DNA of 64,000 bases from Winogradskyella sp. Its GTDB lineage: Bacteria > Bacteroidota > Bacteroidia > Flavobacteriales > Flavobacteriaceae. Below, piece after piece: positions 35,211 through 44,030 of the stretch; position 1 is the first letter of the stretch; each line of letters starts with the position of its first letter. Location: the NCBI RefSeq assembly GCF_028289625.1, contig NZ_JANQOM010000039.1:62001-126000 (forward strand), given 5' to 3'. Under the pieces are notes generated by a model. That model saw only the letters and a program-made list of their open reading frames with translations, searched no databases and was not told the origin of the DNA. A program made the translations under genes and the position numbers.

Positions 35211-38168
35211 ATGCGTTATTTGTCCCTTATTCTATTGTATTTTATTACTCAGATTGTTTTCGCCCAAGAGGAAGGTAATCATCCATTGCACACTAAAGAT
35301 GTTATAGAACAGCAAAAATGGGTGGATAGCATTTACAACGCAATGTCTGTTAAAGAGCGCATCGGTCAGTTATTCATGGTTCAGGTGATGTCTGAGAATA
35401 GCGATAAGGTCAATAATGAAATCGTAGGTCTCATAAAGGAAGAAGGTATTGGTGGTATTATTTATTCTAAAGGTGGACCGTATCGACAAGCCAGACTCAA
35501 CAATCAATTGCAAGTAGCTTCAAAACTACCATTGTTGATTGGTATGGATGCCGAATGGGGCCTAAGTATGCGGTTGGATTCTACCTATGCATTCCCTTGG
35601 AACATGACTCTTGGAGCAATATCGGATAATAAACTCATTGAACAAACAGGGCGTCAGATAGGTGAGCATTGTAAGCGATTGGGTGTTCACTTTAATTTTT
35701 CTCCCGTAGTAGATATTAATACCAACCCTAAAAATCCGATAATCGGTAATCGCTCTTTTGGTGAAGACAGGGATAATGTTACGGCGAAAGGTTTGGCTTT
35801 TATGAAGGGCATGCAAAGTGCAGGGGTTTTGGCAAATGCCAAACATTTTCCTGGACATGGTGATACAGAAGATGATTCGCATGAAACACTCCCAACGGTA
35901 TCATTTAGCGAAAAACGAATTGATTCCGTTGAATTATATCCTTATAGAAAGTTAATCAAAGATGGGCTTTCGAGCGTTATGGTGGCGCATCTCAATGTAC
36001 CAAGTTTAGAAAAGCGACGTGGGTTTCCGTCCTCATTATCCAAGCATATTGTTACGGATATTTTGAAAGATTCACTCGGATTTAAGGGACTTATCTTTAC
36101 AGATGCATTAACAATGAAAGGTGCAGCAGATTATGTTGAGAAAGGCGTTGATGGTATTACCCCCAAGACTTTGACCAAAGGTGGTGAAATAGACTTGATG
36201 GCATTCTTGGCTGGTAATGATGTGATGCTAATGTCAGAAAACCCAAAATTGGGTATTGCTAAGTTTATTGAAGCTTATGACGAAGGCATTATTACGGAGG
36301 AACGCTTGTCACATTCTGTAAAAAAGGTTTTAATGGCAAAATATAAAGTAGGTTTGCATAAATATTCTCCTACGGGTCTTTATAATCTTGACAATGATCT
36401 CAATAGAATCAAGGATGACATACTATATGAAGAGCTGATGGAGAACGCTATAACTGTTCTGAAAAACAAAAATTCATTGTTACCATTACGCGATTTAGAA
36501 ACCAAAAACATAGCTTATATAGAGCTCGGTGATGCTCCAGGTTCAGTTTTTTATGATGAATTAAAGAAATACACCAAAGTTCATCACATAAAGGCTGATA
36601 AGTTAGACGGCCTAATTGCAAAATTACAGAATTACAATACCGTGGTTGTTGGTTTTCATAAATCTAATGACAATCCTTGGAAAGGGTACAGATTTACGCA
36701 AAAGGAATTAGCATGGCTGTATGAAATTGCGAGGACCAATATTGTAATTTTAGATGTCTTTGCAAGACCCTACGCTTTAAATGAGCTACGGTCTATAGAG
36801 AATATTGAAGGCATAGTAATGAGCTACCAAAACAGTAAAATAGCGCAAGAGAAATCCGCACAGCTTATTTTTGGGGCTATTAATGCTTTGGGTCAATTGC
36901 CCGTAAGTGCTGGCGAATTTTTCCCAGTCGGTTCGGGCGAAACCTATAATTCAATATCTAATTTGGGCTATGGTCTTCCTGAACGTGTAGGAATGGATTC
37001 TGAATTATTGAGTCGAATCGATTCAGTCGCAAACTACGCGGTAAACAATAGGATGACACCAGGCATCCAACTTTTGGTAGCCAGAAAAGGTAAAGTAGTT
37101 TATAATAAAAACTTTGGCTATCACACTTATGCAAAAAAGAACAGGGTAGATTTTGACGATGTCTATGATGTGGCTTCGTTAACTAAGATTTTAGCGACTT
37201 TACCGATTTTAATGGAATTGGAAGGGCAAGGTTCGGTATCATTAGACGCCAAATTGGGCGACTTAATGGAAGGGTATAAAAAATCAAATAAAAAGAACAT
37301 TACCCTAAGAAAGATGTTGTCCCACTATGCGCAATTAAAGCCTTGGATTCCATTTTATTATGCAACATTAGATTCGGTTACCAAAAAACCAGACCGAGAG
37401 TATTACAGATCTAAGCGCTCAAAGGAGTTTAATGTAGAGGTGACTAACACTCTTTTTATGCGTAATGATTACAAGGATTCTATTCGAGAGATTATTAAAG
37501 AAAGTGAATTATTATCTAGATTGCGTTATCGTTATAGTGATTTGCCGTACTATATTCTTAAAGACTATTTAGAAGGGTTTTATGATAAATCGTTGCACGA
37601 CATCACCCAAGATCGCTATTATAAGTCTCTTGGGGCTAATTATACCACTTACAATCCACGAAAGAGTTTTAGTTTAAAGGATATTGTTCCATCCGAGATA
37701 GATGCGTATTATCGCTATAAAGAAGTACATGGTTATGTACACGATATGGGAGCTGCCATGCAAGGTGGAATAGGTGGGCATGCAGGTATTTTTAGTAATG
37801 CTAATGATGTTGCTAAAATTATGCAGATGTATTTGCAAAAAGGGTTTTATGGTGGTAAACGCTATATAAAAGCCGAAACCTTAGATAAGTTCAATACCTG
37901 TTATTATTGTGAAAAAGATAACCGTAGAGGAGTTGGCTTTGATAAACCGCAATTAGGAGAAGAAGGGCCAACATGCGGCTGTATATCGATGACTAGTTTT
38001 GGACACTCAGGATTTACAGGTACCTATGCTTGGGCAGACCCTGAAGAAGAGATAGTCTATGTGTTTTTAGCGAATAGAACCTATCCTGAAGCCGGTAAAA
38101 ACTTGCTGCTCAGGGAAAACATTAGAACCGAAATCCAACGCCTAATTTATGAAGCCATTATTGAATAA
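35211..38168 (+). CDS. GH3 beta-N-acetylglucosaminidase fused to serine beta-lactamase-like domain
   Basis: The 985-residue exported protein (signal peptide ending QIVFAQ) joins a NagZ-like GH3 domain (~40-600) to a class C beta-lactamase/PBP-like domain (~615-985). GH3 features are KHFPGHGDTEDDSHE, with the His/Asp dyad at His216-Asp218, and nucleophile Asp298 in FTDALTMKG. The second domain has SxxK as Ser656-Leu-Thr-Lys659, and HSGFTG toward the end as the KTG-like box. NagZ enzymes remove GlcNAc in cell-wall recycling; the second domain may act on muropeptides or other esters. I use the ATG at 35211 rather than an upstream TTG. Confidence 0.88.
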   Translation: MRYLSLILLYFITQIVFAQEEGNHPLHTKDVIEQQKWVDSIYNAMSVKERIGQLFMVQVMSENSDKVNNEIVGLIKEEGIGGIIYSKGGPYRQARLNNQLQVASKLPLLIGMDAEWGLSMRLDSTYAFPWNMTLGAISDNKLIEQTGRQIGEHCKRLGVHFNFSPVVDINTNPKNPIIGNRSFGEDRDNVTAKGLAFMKGMQSAGVLANAKHFPGHGDTEDDSHETLPTVSFSEKRIDSVELYPYRKLIKDGLSSVMVAHLNVPSLEKRRGFPSSLSKHIVTDILKDSLGFKGLIFTDALTMKGAADYVEKGVDGITPKTLTKGGEIDLMAFLAGNDVMLMSENPKLGIAKFIEAYDEGIITEERLSHSVKKVLMAKYKVGLHKYSPTGLYNLDNDLNRIKDDILYEELMENAITVLKNKNSLLPLRDLETKNIAYIELGDAPGSVFYDELKKYTKVHHIKADKLDGLIAKLQNYNTVVVGFHKSNDNPWKGYRFTQKELAWLYEIARTNIVILDVFARPYALNELRSIENIEGIVMSYQNSKIAQEKSAQLIFGAINALGQLPVSAGEFFPVGSGETYNSISNLGYGLPERVGMDSELLSRIDSVANYAVNNRMTPGIQLLVARKGKVVYNKNFGYHTYAKKNRVDFDDVYDVASLTKILATLPILMELEGQGSVSLDAKLGDLMEGYKKSNKKNITLRKMLSHYAQLKPWIPFYYATLDSVTKKPDREYYRSKRSKEFNVEVTNTLFMRNDYKDSIREIIKESELLSRLRYRYSDLPYYILKDYLEGFYDKSLHDITQDRYYKSLGANYTTYNPRKSFSLKDIVPSEIDAYYRYKEVHGYVHDMGAAMQGGIGGHAGIFSNANDVAKIMQMYLQKGFYGGKRYIKAETLDKFNTCYYCEKDNRRGVGFDKPQLGEEGPTCGCISMTSFGHSGFTGTYAWADPEEEIVYVFLANRTYPEAGKNLLLRENIRTEIQRLIYEAIIE

Positions 38169-38266
38169 TTTAAGACTAGACTGTAAGTTAAAAAATCTTA
38201 AAGTTCAGTATTGAAGACATAAAACGTCTAACTTTAACCTCTCAAATTAGTAACAACCATACTTAA

Positions 38267-39406
38267 ATGAAAATAGGAATTGTTTGCTATCCAACCTTCG
38301 GTGGAAGTGGAGTAGTAGCCACGGAATTAGGATTAGAACTATCTAAACGAGGTCATGAAATTCATTTTATAACCTATAGCCAACCCGTAAGGTTAGAGCT
38401 CTTAAGCAATAATGTACATTTTCACGAAGTACATGTACCTGAATACCCATTATTTCACTACCAACCTTATGAATTGGCACTCTCAAGCAAGTTGGTCGAT
38501 ATGGTAAAATTGTATGGTATTCAATTATTGCATGTCCATTACGCAATTCCTCATGCTTATGCAGCTTATATGGCACAACAAATGCTTTTAGATGAGGGCA
38601 TTCTCGTACCAATTGTGACGACTTTGCATGGAACAGATATTACTTTGGTTGGAAGCCATCCATTTTATAAACCTGCAGTAACATTCAGCATTAACAAATC
38701 TGACGCGGTAACTTCAGTGTCTGAAAGCTTAAAAAAAGACACCTTACGTCTTTTCGACATTAAGAAAGATATTCATGTCGTACCAAATTTTATCGATCTA
38801 GATAAGCACGAACACAATTTTACGGATTGCCAACGTGGCATGATGGCAGAGGATAACGAACGTATTATTACACATATTAGTAATATGAGGGAGGTAAAAC
38901 AAATTCCTGATGTGATTAAAATCTTTTATAATATTCAAAAGGAATTACCTGCAAGACTTATGCTTATTGGTGAAGGGCCAGAAAAAGAGGGAGCAGAATT
39001 ATTGACCGAAGAATTAGGAATTACAGATAAGGTCGTTTTCTTAGGAAACAGTTATGAGATAGATAGAATTCTTTGCTTCAGTGATTTGTTCTTACTACCC
39101 TCACGAACTGAAAGTTTTGGACTAGCAGCCTTAGAAGCCATGGCCAGTGGAGTTCCGGTTATATCAACAAATACAGGCGGATTACCTGAAGTTAATGTGG
39201 ATGGTTATACGGGTTACTTAAGTGATGTCAATGCGGTTAAGGATATGTCATCAAATGCCATAAAGATTTTGAAGTATGCGGAAACCTTAAACAAGTTTAA
39301 AGCTAATGCTAAGGTCCAATCCAAAAATTTTGATATTCATAAAATAGTTCCAAAGTATGAAGCTATTTATGAAGAAACACTAAAAAGGTTTTTGGTGGCT
39401 AATTAG
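38267..39406 (+). CDS. bshA: N-acetyl-alpha-D-glucosaminyl L-malate synthase
   Basis: The 379-residue GT4 glycosyltransferase makes GlcNAc-malate, the first step of bacillithiol synthesis. BshA-specific features are the N-terminal IGIVCYPTFGGSGVVATELG, TLHGTDITLVG near residue 125, and the C-terminal LPSRTESFGLAALEAMASGVP with its donor-binding Glu residues. Length is normal. Bacillithiol is the usual low-molecular-weight thiol of Flavobacteriia. bshB and bshC are not in the window. The stop codon overlaps the end of a convergent GIY-YIG-type gene by 8 bases. Confidence 0.93.
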   Translation: MKIGIVCYPTFGGSGVVATELGLELSKRGHEIHFITYSQPVRLELLSNNVHFHEVHVPEYPLFHYQPYELALSSKLVDMVKLYGIQLLHVHYAIPHAYAAYMAQQMLLDEGILVPIVTTLHGTDITLVGSHPFYKPAVTFSINKSDAVTSVSESLKKDTLRLFDIKKDIHVVPNFIDLDKHEHNFTDCQRGMMAEDNERIITHISNMREVKQIPDVIKIFYNIQKELPARLMLIGEGPEKEGAELLTEELGITDKVVFLGNSYEIDRILCFSDLFLLPSRTESFGLAALEAMASGVPVISTNTGGLPEVNVDGYTGYLSDVNAVKDMSSNAIKILKYAETLNKFKANAKVQSKNFDIHKIVPKYEAIYEETLKRFLVAN

Positions 39407-39749
39407 ACCAAACGGCATAGCCAGAGCGTCGTAGCTCTAGAGTGATTTCTTTTTCGGCTATTAGTGCTTCTTCTCGAGACAAAAAGGGATCTATATGTAT
39501 ATACAGGCTTGGTCTTAAATAAAGACCATAGTTTTCTACAATATTCGAAGAAATTTTATGGCCTTTTTTATTCCTATAGCCTGTTTTGTGCTGTTGAAAA
39601 CGCTCTTTGGGTGTTTTACTGGTCATGCCTACATAAAGGCACTCCAGCACACCATTAAACTGTGGATTAGCTGTTCTAAACTTTGTGCTTTCAGTATAAA
39701 CCCTTTTGGATAACTCTATGACATAAATGCGATATAAGGTTTTGGGCAT
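39399..39749 (-). CDS. GIY-YIG-like small nuclease-fold protein
   Basis: The 116-residue protein has the GIY-YIG pattern: LYRIYVIEL, then CLYVGMTSKTPKERFQQHKTGYRNKKG with the conserved Arg. Its ending EALIAEKEITLELRRSGYAVW contains the expected Glu. Similar stand-alone proteins occur in many bacteria, with no known role. The 3' end runs 8 bases into bshA on the other strand. It probably forms a unit with the DUF2200 gene, 26 bases upstream on the minus strand. Confidence 0.75.
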   Translation of the reverse strand: MPKTLYRIYVIELSKRVYTESTKFRTANPQFNGVLECLYVGMTSKTPKERFQQHKTGYRNKKGHKISSNIVENYGLYLRPSLYIHIDPFLSREEALIAEKEITLELRRSGYAVWSN

Positions 39750-39775
39750 TTGTAGTTATGATAATTGGCAAATGC

Positions 39776-40144
39776 TTATGACCTAAGTATTTTTTCCATT
39801 TTTCTGCCCTTAGCCAATTCATCAACCAATTTATCCAAATATCTTGTTTGTTGTGTTGTCGGGTTGGTGATATCCTCAACGCGATAGCCACAAATGACGC
39901 CTTTTATGAGGTGTGCATTAGGATTTAGCATGGCTTCTTTAAAAAAGGTTTCAAAATTAGTTTTTGCTTCGATGATAGCATTGAGTTTCTTTTCATCATA
40001 GCCTGTTAACCATTCGATGACCTGGTGTAATTCTGCTTTAGTTCTATTTTTCTTTTCCACTTTAGTGACGTAATGTGGATATACGGATGCAAAGCTCATT
40101 TTTGCAATGCGATCGTCATGATGGCTAGTATCGGATGTACTCAT
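39776..40144 (-). CDS. DUF2200 protein
   Basis: The 122-residue soluble protein matches DUF2200: [39 protein letters not shown], then [23 protein letters not shown] and MEKILRS at the end. This is a widespread single-domain family with unknown function. No signal peptide or membrane helix. Confidence 0.88.
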   Translation of the reverse strand: MSTSDTSHHDDRIAKMSFASVYPHYVTKVEKKNRTKAELHQVIEWLTGYDEKKLNAIIEAKTNFETFFKEAMLNPNAHLIKGVICGYRVEDITNPTTQQTRYLDKLVDELAKGRKMEKILRS

Positions 40145-40355
40145 GTTGATTTAGCTTTTATGAAAGATAGTGATTTTTTTGGATTGTATTTATCTTTAAC
40201 GATTTGAGATGTTTAAATAGCTTATATCAGACAATATTGAAACCAGTTCAGCACACAGAAACGAAGTTAGTATTTAATTTATAAAAATTAATACCTTACA
40301 GAGGTTGCTTTCCAAATATTATTAACACTATAAAGGATTTGCTATTTTTAACCTC

Positions 40356-41732
40356 ATGAAAACATTAGAGGATTTTACAGCAGCCTTTTCATCTTTAGCT
40401 TGGGGCTTACCCTTATTGATTTTGTTAATAGGTGGTGGCTTATATCTCATCATTCGTTCTCAGTTTTTACCGTTTCGATATATAGGCCATGCCATTAATG
40501 TCCTTAGAGGGAAGTATGATGATCCCAATGATCCAGGACAGATTTCACATTTTAAGGCTTTGAGTACGGCTTTATCGTCTACCATTGGCATGGGAAATAT
40601 TGCTGGTGTTGCCTTGGCCATTTCGGTGGGTGGACCAGGCGCTATGTTTTGGATGTGGGTGAGCGCCATTGTTGGTATGAGTACCAAGTTTTTCACATCA
40701 ACTTTAGCGGTATTATATAGAGGCAAAGACAGCAAGGGAGAGTTGCAAGGAGGTCCGATGTATTTTATTAGGGAAGGCTTGGGTCAGAATTGGAAGATTT
40801 TAGCCATACTATTCAGTGTTTTTGGAATGTTGGGGGCCCTTCCTGTGGTTAATGTCAATCAACTTAAACAGGCCATTAATGATATCATCTTAATTCCAAA
40901 TGGAGTAGAAGTGACCTTCAACACCAATCTCAGTATTGCTATTGTTTTGGTGATTGTGACAAGTATTGTTATTCTTGGTGGGATTCATCGTATTAGTAAT
41001 TGGGCATCTAAAATGGTACCCTCGATGGTTATACTCTATTTTGTGTTAGTACTTATTATCCTAGGGATTCATTATGCTGAAGTCCCAAAATATTTAAAAT
41101 TGATTGTTACTGATGCCTTTGCGGCCAATTACTTTCCAGCAGATCAACCTTTTTTAGGAGGTGTTTTAGGGGCATTAATTTTACATGGTATCAAGCGTGG
41201 TGCATTTTCTAATGAAGCCGGTTTAGGAACTGCACCAATGGCTCATGGTGCGGCTAAAACCGATGAGCCAGTAAGAGAAGGTTTAGTCGCAATGTTGGGT
41301 CCTGTAATCGATACTTTGATTGTTTGTACATTAACAGCTTTAGCAATATTGGTTACTGGTGTTTGGCAAACCACATCAGATAATGGAGTCAGTCTTACAG
41401 CATCAGCTTTTAAGGACGCACTTCCTTATGGCCAATACCTTCTGATGGTTTGTGTATTCTTTTTTAGTATATCGTCATTATTTAGCTATGCCTACTATGG
41501 TAAGAAATGCATGTCTTTTTTAATTGGTGCAGACAGAAAGCATTATTACAACTACTTGTACATTATAAGTATCGTTTTGGCAGCAACGACTCCTTTTGAG
41601 GCCATGATTAACTTTATTGATGGTGTATTTGCTTTTATGGCCATCCCAACAATGGTCGCTACTATAGTGTTGGCACCAAAGGTTGTACAAGAGGCAAAAA
41701 CATATTTTAGAAAACTAAAAAAACAAGATTAG
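40356..41732 (+). CDS. Alanine/glycine:cation symporter (AGCS family)
   Basis: The 458-residue inner-membrane protein has about 11 helices and AGCS signatures: SSTIGMGNIAGVALAISVGGPGAMFWMW near residues 70-100, GALPVVNVNQ in the middle and GAFSNEAGLGTAPMAHGAA near 290. Family members import alanine or glycine with sodium or protons. It is transcribed alone; the substrate is inferred from family. Confidence 0.9.
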   Translation: MKTLEDFTAAFSSLAWGLPLLILLIGGGLYLIIRSQFLPFRYIGHAINVLRGKYDDPNDPGQISHFKALSTALSSTIGMGNIAGVALAISVGGPGAMFWMWVSAIVGMSTKFFTSTLAVLYRGKDSKGELQGGPMYFIREGLGQNWKILAILFSVFGMLGALPVVNVNQLKQAINDIILIPNGVEVTFNTNLSIAIVLVIVTSIVILGGIHRISNWASKMVPSMVILYFVLVLIILGIHYAEVPKYLKLIVTDAFAANYFPADQPFLGGVLGALILHGIKRGAFSNEAGLGTAPMAHGAAKTDEPVREGLVAMLGPVIDTLIVCTLTALAILVTGVWQTTSDNGVSLTASAFKDALPYGQYLLMVCVFFFSISSLFSYAYYGKKCMSFLIGADRKHYYNYLYIISIVLAATTPFEAMINFIDGVFAFMAIPTMVATIVLAPKVVQEAKTYFRKLKKQD

Positions 41733-41797
41733 GCCATATTTTGTTTGATCACTTTTACTTTAGGCTATAACAGATTCGTTTTGTTTGTATATATTTT

Positions 41798-41831
41798 GCT
41801 AAATTAGTATATTTATGCTAAATTAATATAT
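41798..41831 (+). repeat. Two direct repeats before the InsA-like regulator
   Basis: GCTAAATTAGTATAT (41798-41812) and GCTAAATTAATATAT (41817-41831), one mismatch, 19 bases apart. They end six bases before the ATG of the zinc-ribbon/HTH gene and may be its own binding sites. Confidence 0.45.
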
Positions 41832-41837
41832 ATAATA

Positions 41838-42257
41838 ATGAAAATCAATCTTTGTCCAAACTGCGGTTCTGATAATAATGTGAAAAGTGGGATAGTCGGT
41901 AATAGACAACGTTATAAATGTAAGTCTTGTAATTACTATTTTACAGTGAATAAGCTAGGTAAAAAGATTGATGATTATTACGTTAATAAGGCTTTGCAGC
42001 TTTACTTGGAAGGACTCACATATCGTGAAATTGAGCGCATCTTGGGAATTTCCCATGTCAGTGTAATGAACTGGGTGAAGAAGTTTAACATTAAGCGACC
42101 TTATAACTCCAAATACCACCCAACATACAAAATATTAAATGCTGAGGAACTCTCTAGGTTTTTTTCGAATTCTGAAAACCTTTCTGGCGCAGGAGCTCTT
42201 GTCACAGAGCTTGGGGATAAGTTTATGCTCATAAAATGGGAGCGTTTTAGGGATTAG
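41838..42257 (+). CDS. IS1/InsA-type zinc-ribbon HTH protein, probable domesticated regulator
   Basis: The 139-residue protein has a four-Cys zinc ribbon (CPNCG at residues 6-10, CKSCNYYF near 32) and a helix-turn-helix (TYREIERILGISHVSVMNWVKKF, ~73-95). Both match the InsA part of IS1/IS1595 transposases. No DDE catalytic domain follows, and no terminal inverted repeats or target duplication are visible. The C-terminal 40 residues (YHPTYKILNAEELSRFF...FMLIKWERFRD) are unlike a transposase. It sits just upstream of the porin-symporter operon; I infer a transcription regulator of acetate uptake. Confidence 0.7.
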   Translation: MKINLCPNCGSDNNVKSGIVGNRQRYKCKSCNYYFTVNKLGKKIDDYYVNKALQLYLEGLTYREIERILGISHVSVMNWVKKFNIKRPYNSKYHPTYKILNAEELSRFFSNSENLSGAGALVTELGDKFMLIKWERFRD

Positions 42258-42400
42258 TTTTGATTTTAAATGGGAGTACTTCATTTTGTCTAAGCTCAAA
42301 CGTCTTCTTTAAGAATCGATTTTTGAGTTAAAATATATACTTAATTAACAAAAAACTATATTAACTTTTTTTTTAGAACTTGTTTTTAGGAGCTTAGTGG

Positions 42401-42415
42401 TGCACACAAAACCAA
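42401..42415 (+). promoter_or_regulatory. 15-base motif shared with the synthetase operon
   Basis: TGCACACAAAACCAA occurs exactly here, before the porin gene. It recurs on the opposite strand at 49160-49174 before the acyl-CoA synthetase operon. A common regulator site is a possible meaning. No other clear signal is seen in 42258-42442. Confidence 0.4.
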
Positions 42416-42442
42416 TTGTAACTAACTAAATCACTAAAATTT

Positions 42443-43726
42443 ATGAAAAAAACAAGTTTAGCTTTGTTTCTACTTGCACTATTTTTTATACCATTTGCGG
42501 GTTGGGGACAACAAGAAGATTCCGAACCGGATCATACTTACAAGCCATTACAAGTAAAATTGAATGATGATGGTAGTAAATACATCCGATTTATTCTGTG
42601 GCATCAAATGTGGCTTCAAGGTGGATCAGAACAAAAGGGGCCGAAATTCTCTATTAGAAGGTCAAGAGTGTTGGCTTATGCACAAATATCACCACGTTTT
42701 TTGATTTTAACTCATTTTGGTTTGAATAGCTTAGGAGCTAATCAGCTTACTGCTAATCCAAACTCTCAATCAGATAATCAACGTAGTTTGTTGTTTTTAC
42801 ACGATGCCTGGGCGGAATTTGCAGTGGTACCAGAAAAACTGCATGTCGGGTCGGGTTTGCATTATTGGAATGGAATTTCTCGACTTACTAACCAAAGTAC
42901 GTTAAATATGATGACCTTGGATAATCCAGGTGGTCAAGGAGGTGCTTCCGTATCTGACGCTAGGTTATTTCCTTGGTCCAATATTACGACTAGCGACCAA
43001 TTTGCGCGTCATTTAGGTATATACGCTAAAGGTTCACTAGGGAAGTTTGGATATCGAGTTTCTGTAAATAATGCCAGAAATAATTTTGGCGCTGATGATA
43101 ATGACGATGGCATTCCAGATAACTTAGGTCCTACACCAACTTTTCAAGTCGATAATAGTATAGGGACGGGAACATGGAACTATGCAGGTTATTTTAAATA
43201 TGACATATTTGACAAGGAATCCGATAAGTTGCCCTATTTAGTGGGTACATACTTAGGGAAAAAGAAAGTACTGAGTATAGGAGCAGGTTTCCACTACCAT
43301 CCAGATGCCTTAGCAGTAAACGATCTTAATAATAGAGAAGACGTTTTCCATGCTGCTTTTGATGTTTTTTATGACGCGCCATTAAACGATAAGTTCGCTA
43401 TAAGTGCTTTAGGTGCTTATTACAATTATAATTATGGTGATACTGCAGGTGCTCCTGGTGGCGGCTTGGTGCCTTCCTCAGGTTCTATCATTCATGGTCA
43501 AGTGGGGCTTCTGTTTCGAAATGTCAAGCTAATGCCTTACTTGAAATACAATTCACAGTCTCTTGATTTCACACCCAATGACGCCAACGAATTTGGTGTA
43601 GGTTTAAACTATTTCATCAACGGTCATTTCGCCAAGATCACGGCCGAATTTTTGACTGGTAAAAGTGGAGCCATGGGAGCTGAAAACAGAAATGTCTTTA
43701 CAATTCAAACACATATATTCTTATAA
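42443..43726 (+). CDS. Outer-membrane porin of the acetate locus
   Basis: The 427-residue protein has a signal peptide (ending AGWGQ) and alternating beta-barrel strands, closing with the terminal phenylalanine-type end THIFL. It looks like a porin: FRNVKLMPYLKYNSQS; GVGLNYFINGHFAKITAEF. Position immediately before the DUF4212 and symporter genes (12 bases) suggests it lets the same small acid cross the outer membrane. The substrate is inferred from context only. Confidence 0.75.
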   Translation: MKKTSLALFLLALFFIPFAGWGQQEDSEPDHTYKPLQVKLNDDGSKYIRFILWHQMWLQGGSEQKGPKFSIRRSRVLAYAQISPRFLILTHFGLNSLGANQLTANPNSQSDNQRSLLFLHDAWAEFAVVPEKLHVGSGLHYWNGISRLTNQSTLNMMTLDNPGGQGGASVSDARLFPWSNITTSDQFARHLGIYAKGSLGKFGYRVSVNNARNNFGADDNDDGIPDNLGPTPTFQVDNSIGTGTWNYAGYFKYDIFDKESDKLPYLVGTYLGKKKVLSIGAGFHYHPDALAVNDLNNREDVFHAAFDVFYDAPLNDKFAISALGAYYNYNYGDTAGAPGGGLVPSSGSIIHGQVGLLFRNVKLMPYLKYNSQSLDFTPNDANEFGVGLNYFINGHFAKITAEFLTGKSGAMGAENRNVFTIQTHIFL

Positions 43727-43738
43727 ACTAACATTATT

Positions 43739-43999
43739 ATGTCAGATAAACAAAAAAATGCAACAGCATATTGGAAGGAGAATGTAAAATACCTCTCCAT
43801 ACTCTTAGTCATTTGGTTCGTAGTGTCCTATGGCTGTGGCATCCTCTTTAAAGATGCTTTAAATGAAATTAGACTTGGTGGATTTAAACTAGGCTTCTGG
43901 TTTGCTCAGCAAGGATCCATATACGTATTCGTCATCTTAATCTTCGTCTACGTTCGCATTATGAATAAACTAGATAAAAAATACGGTTTTGACGAATAG
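43739..43999 (+). CDS. DUF4212 small subunit of a sodium/solute symporter
   Basis: The 86-residue protein has two membrane helices, starting YWKENVKYLSILLVIWFVVSYG. DUF4212 proteins are the small partners of VC_2705-type sodium:solute symporters and are always found directly upstream, as here (31 bases). They are known or predicted to be needed for the transport complex. Confidence 0.9.
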   Translation: MSDKQKNATAYWKENVKYLSILLVIWFVVSYGCGILFKDALNEIRLGGFKLGFWFAQQGSIYVFVILIFVYVRIMNKLDKKYGFDE

Positions 44000-44030
44000 T
44001 CTTAACTAATAACCAAAAAAATAAAATATT

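Noticed and set aside
39399-39406. Functional significance of the 8-base bshA/GIY-YIG overlap
   Set aside because: Short convergent overlaps at 3' ends are common in compact genomes.
41838-42257. Insertion sequence of the IS1 family
   Set aside because: Only the InsA-like DNA-binding part is present; no DDE domain, terminal inverted repeats or target duplication.
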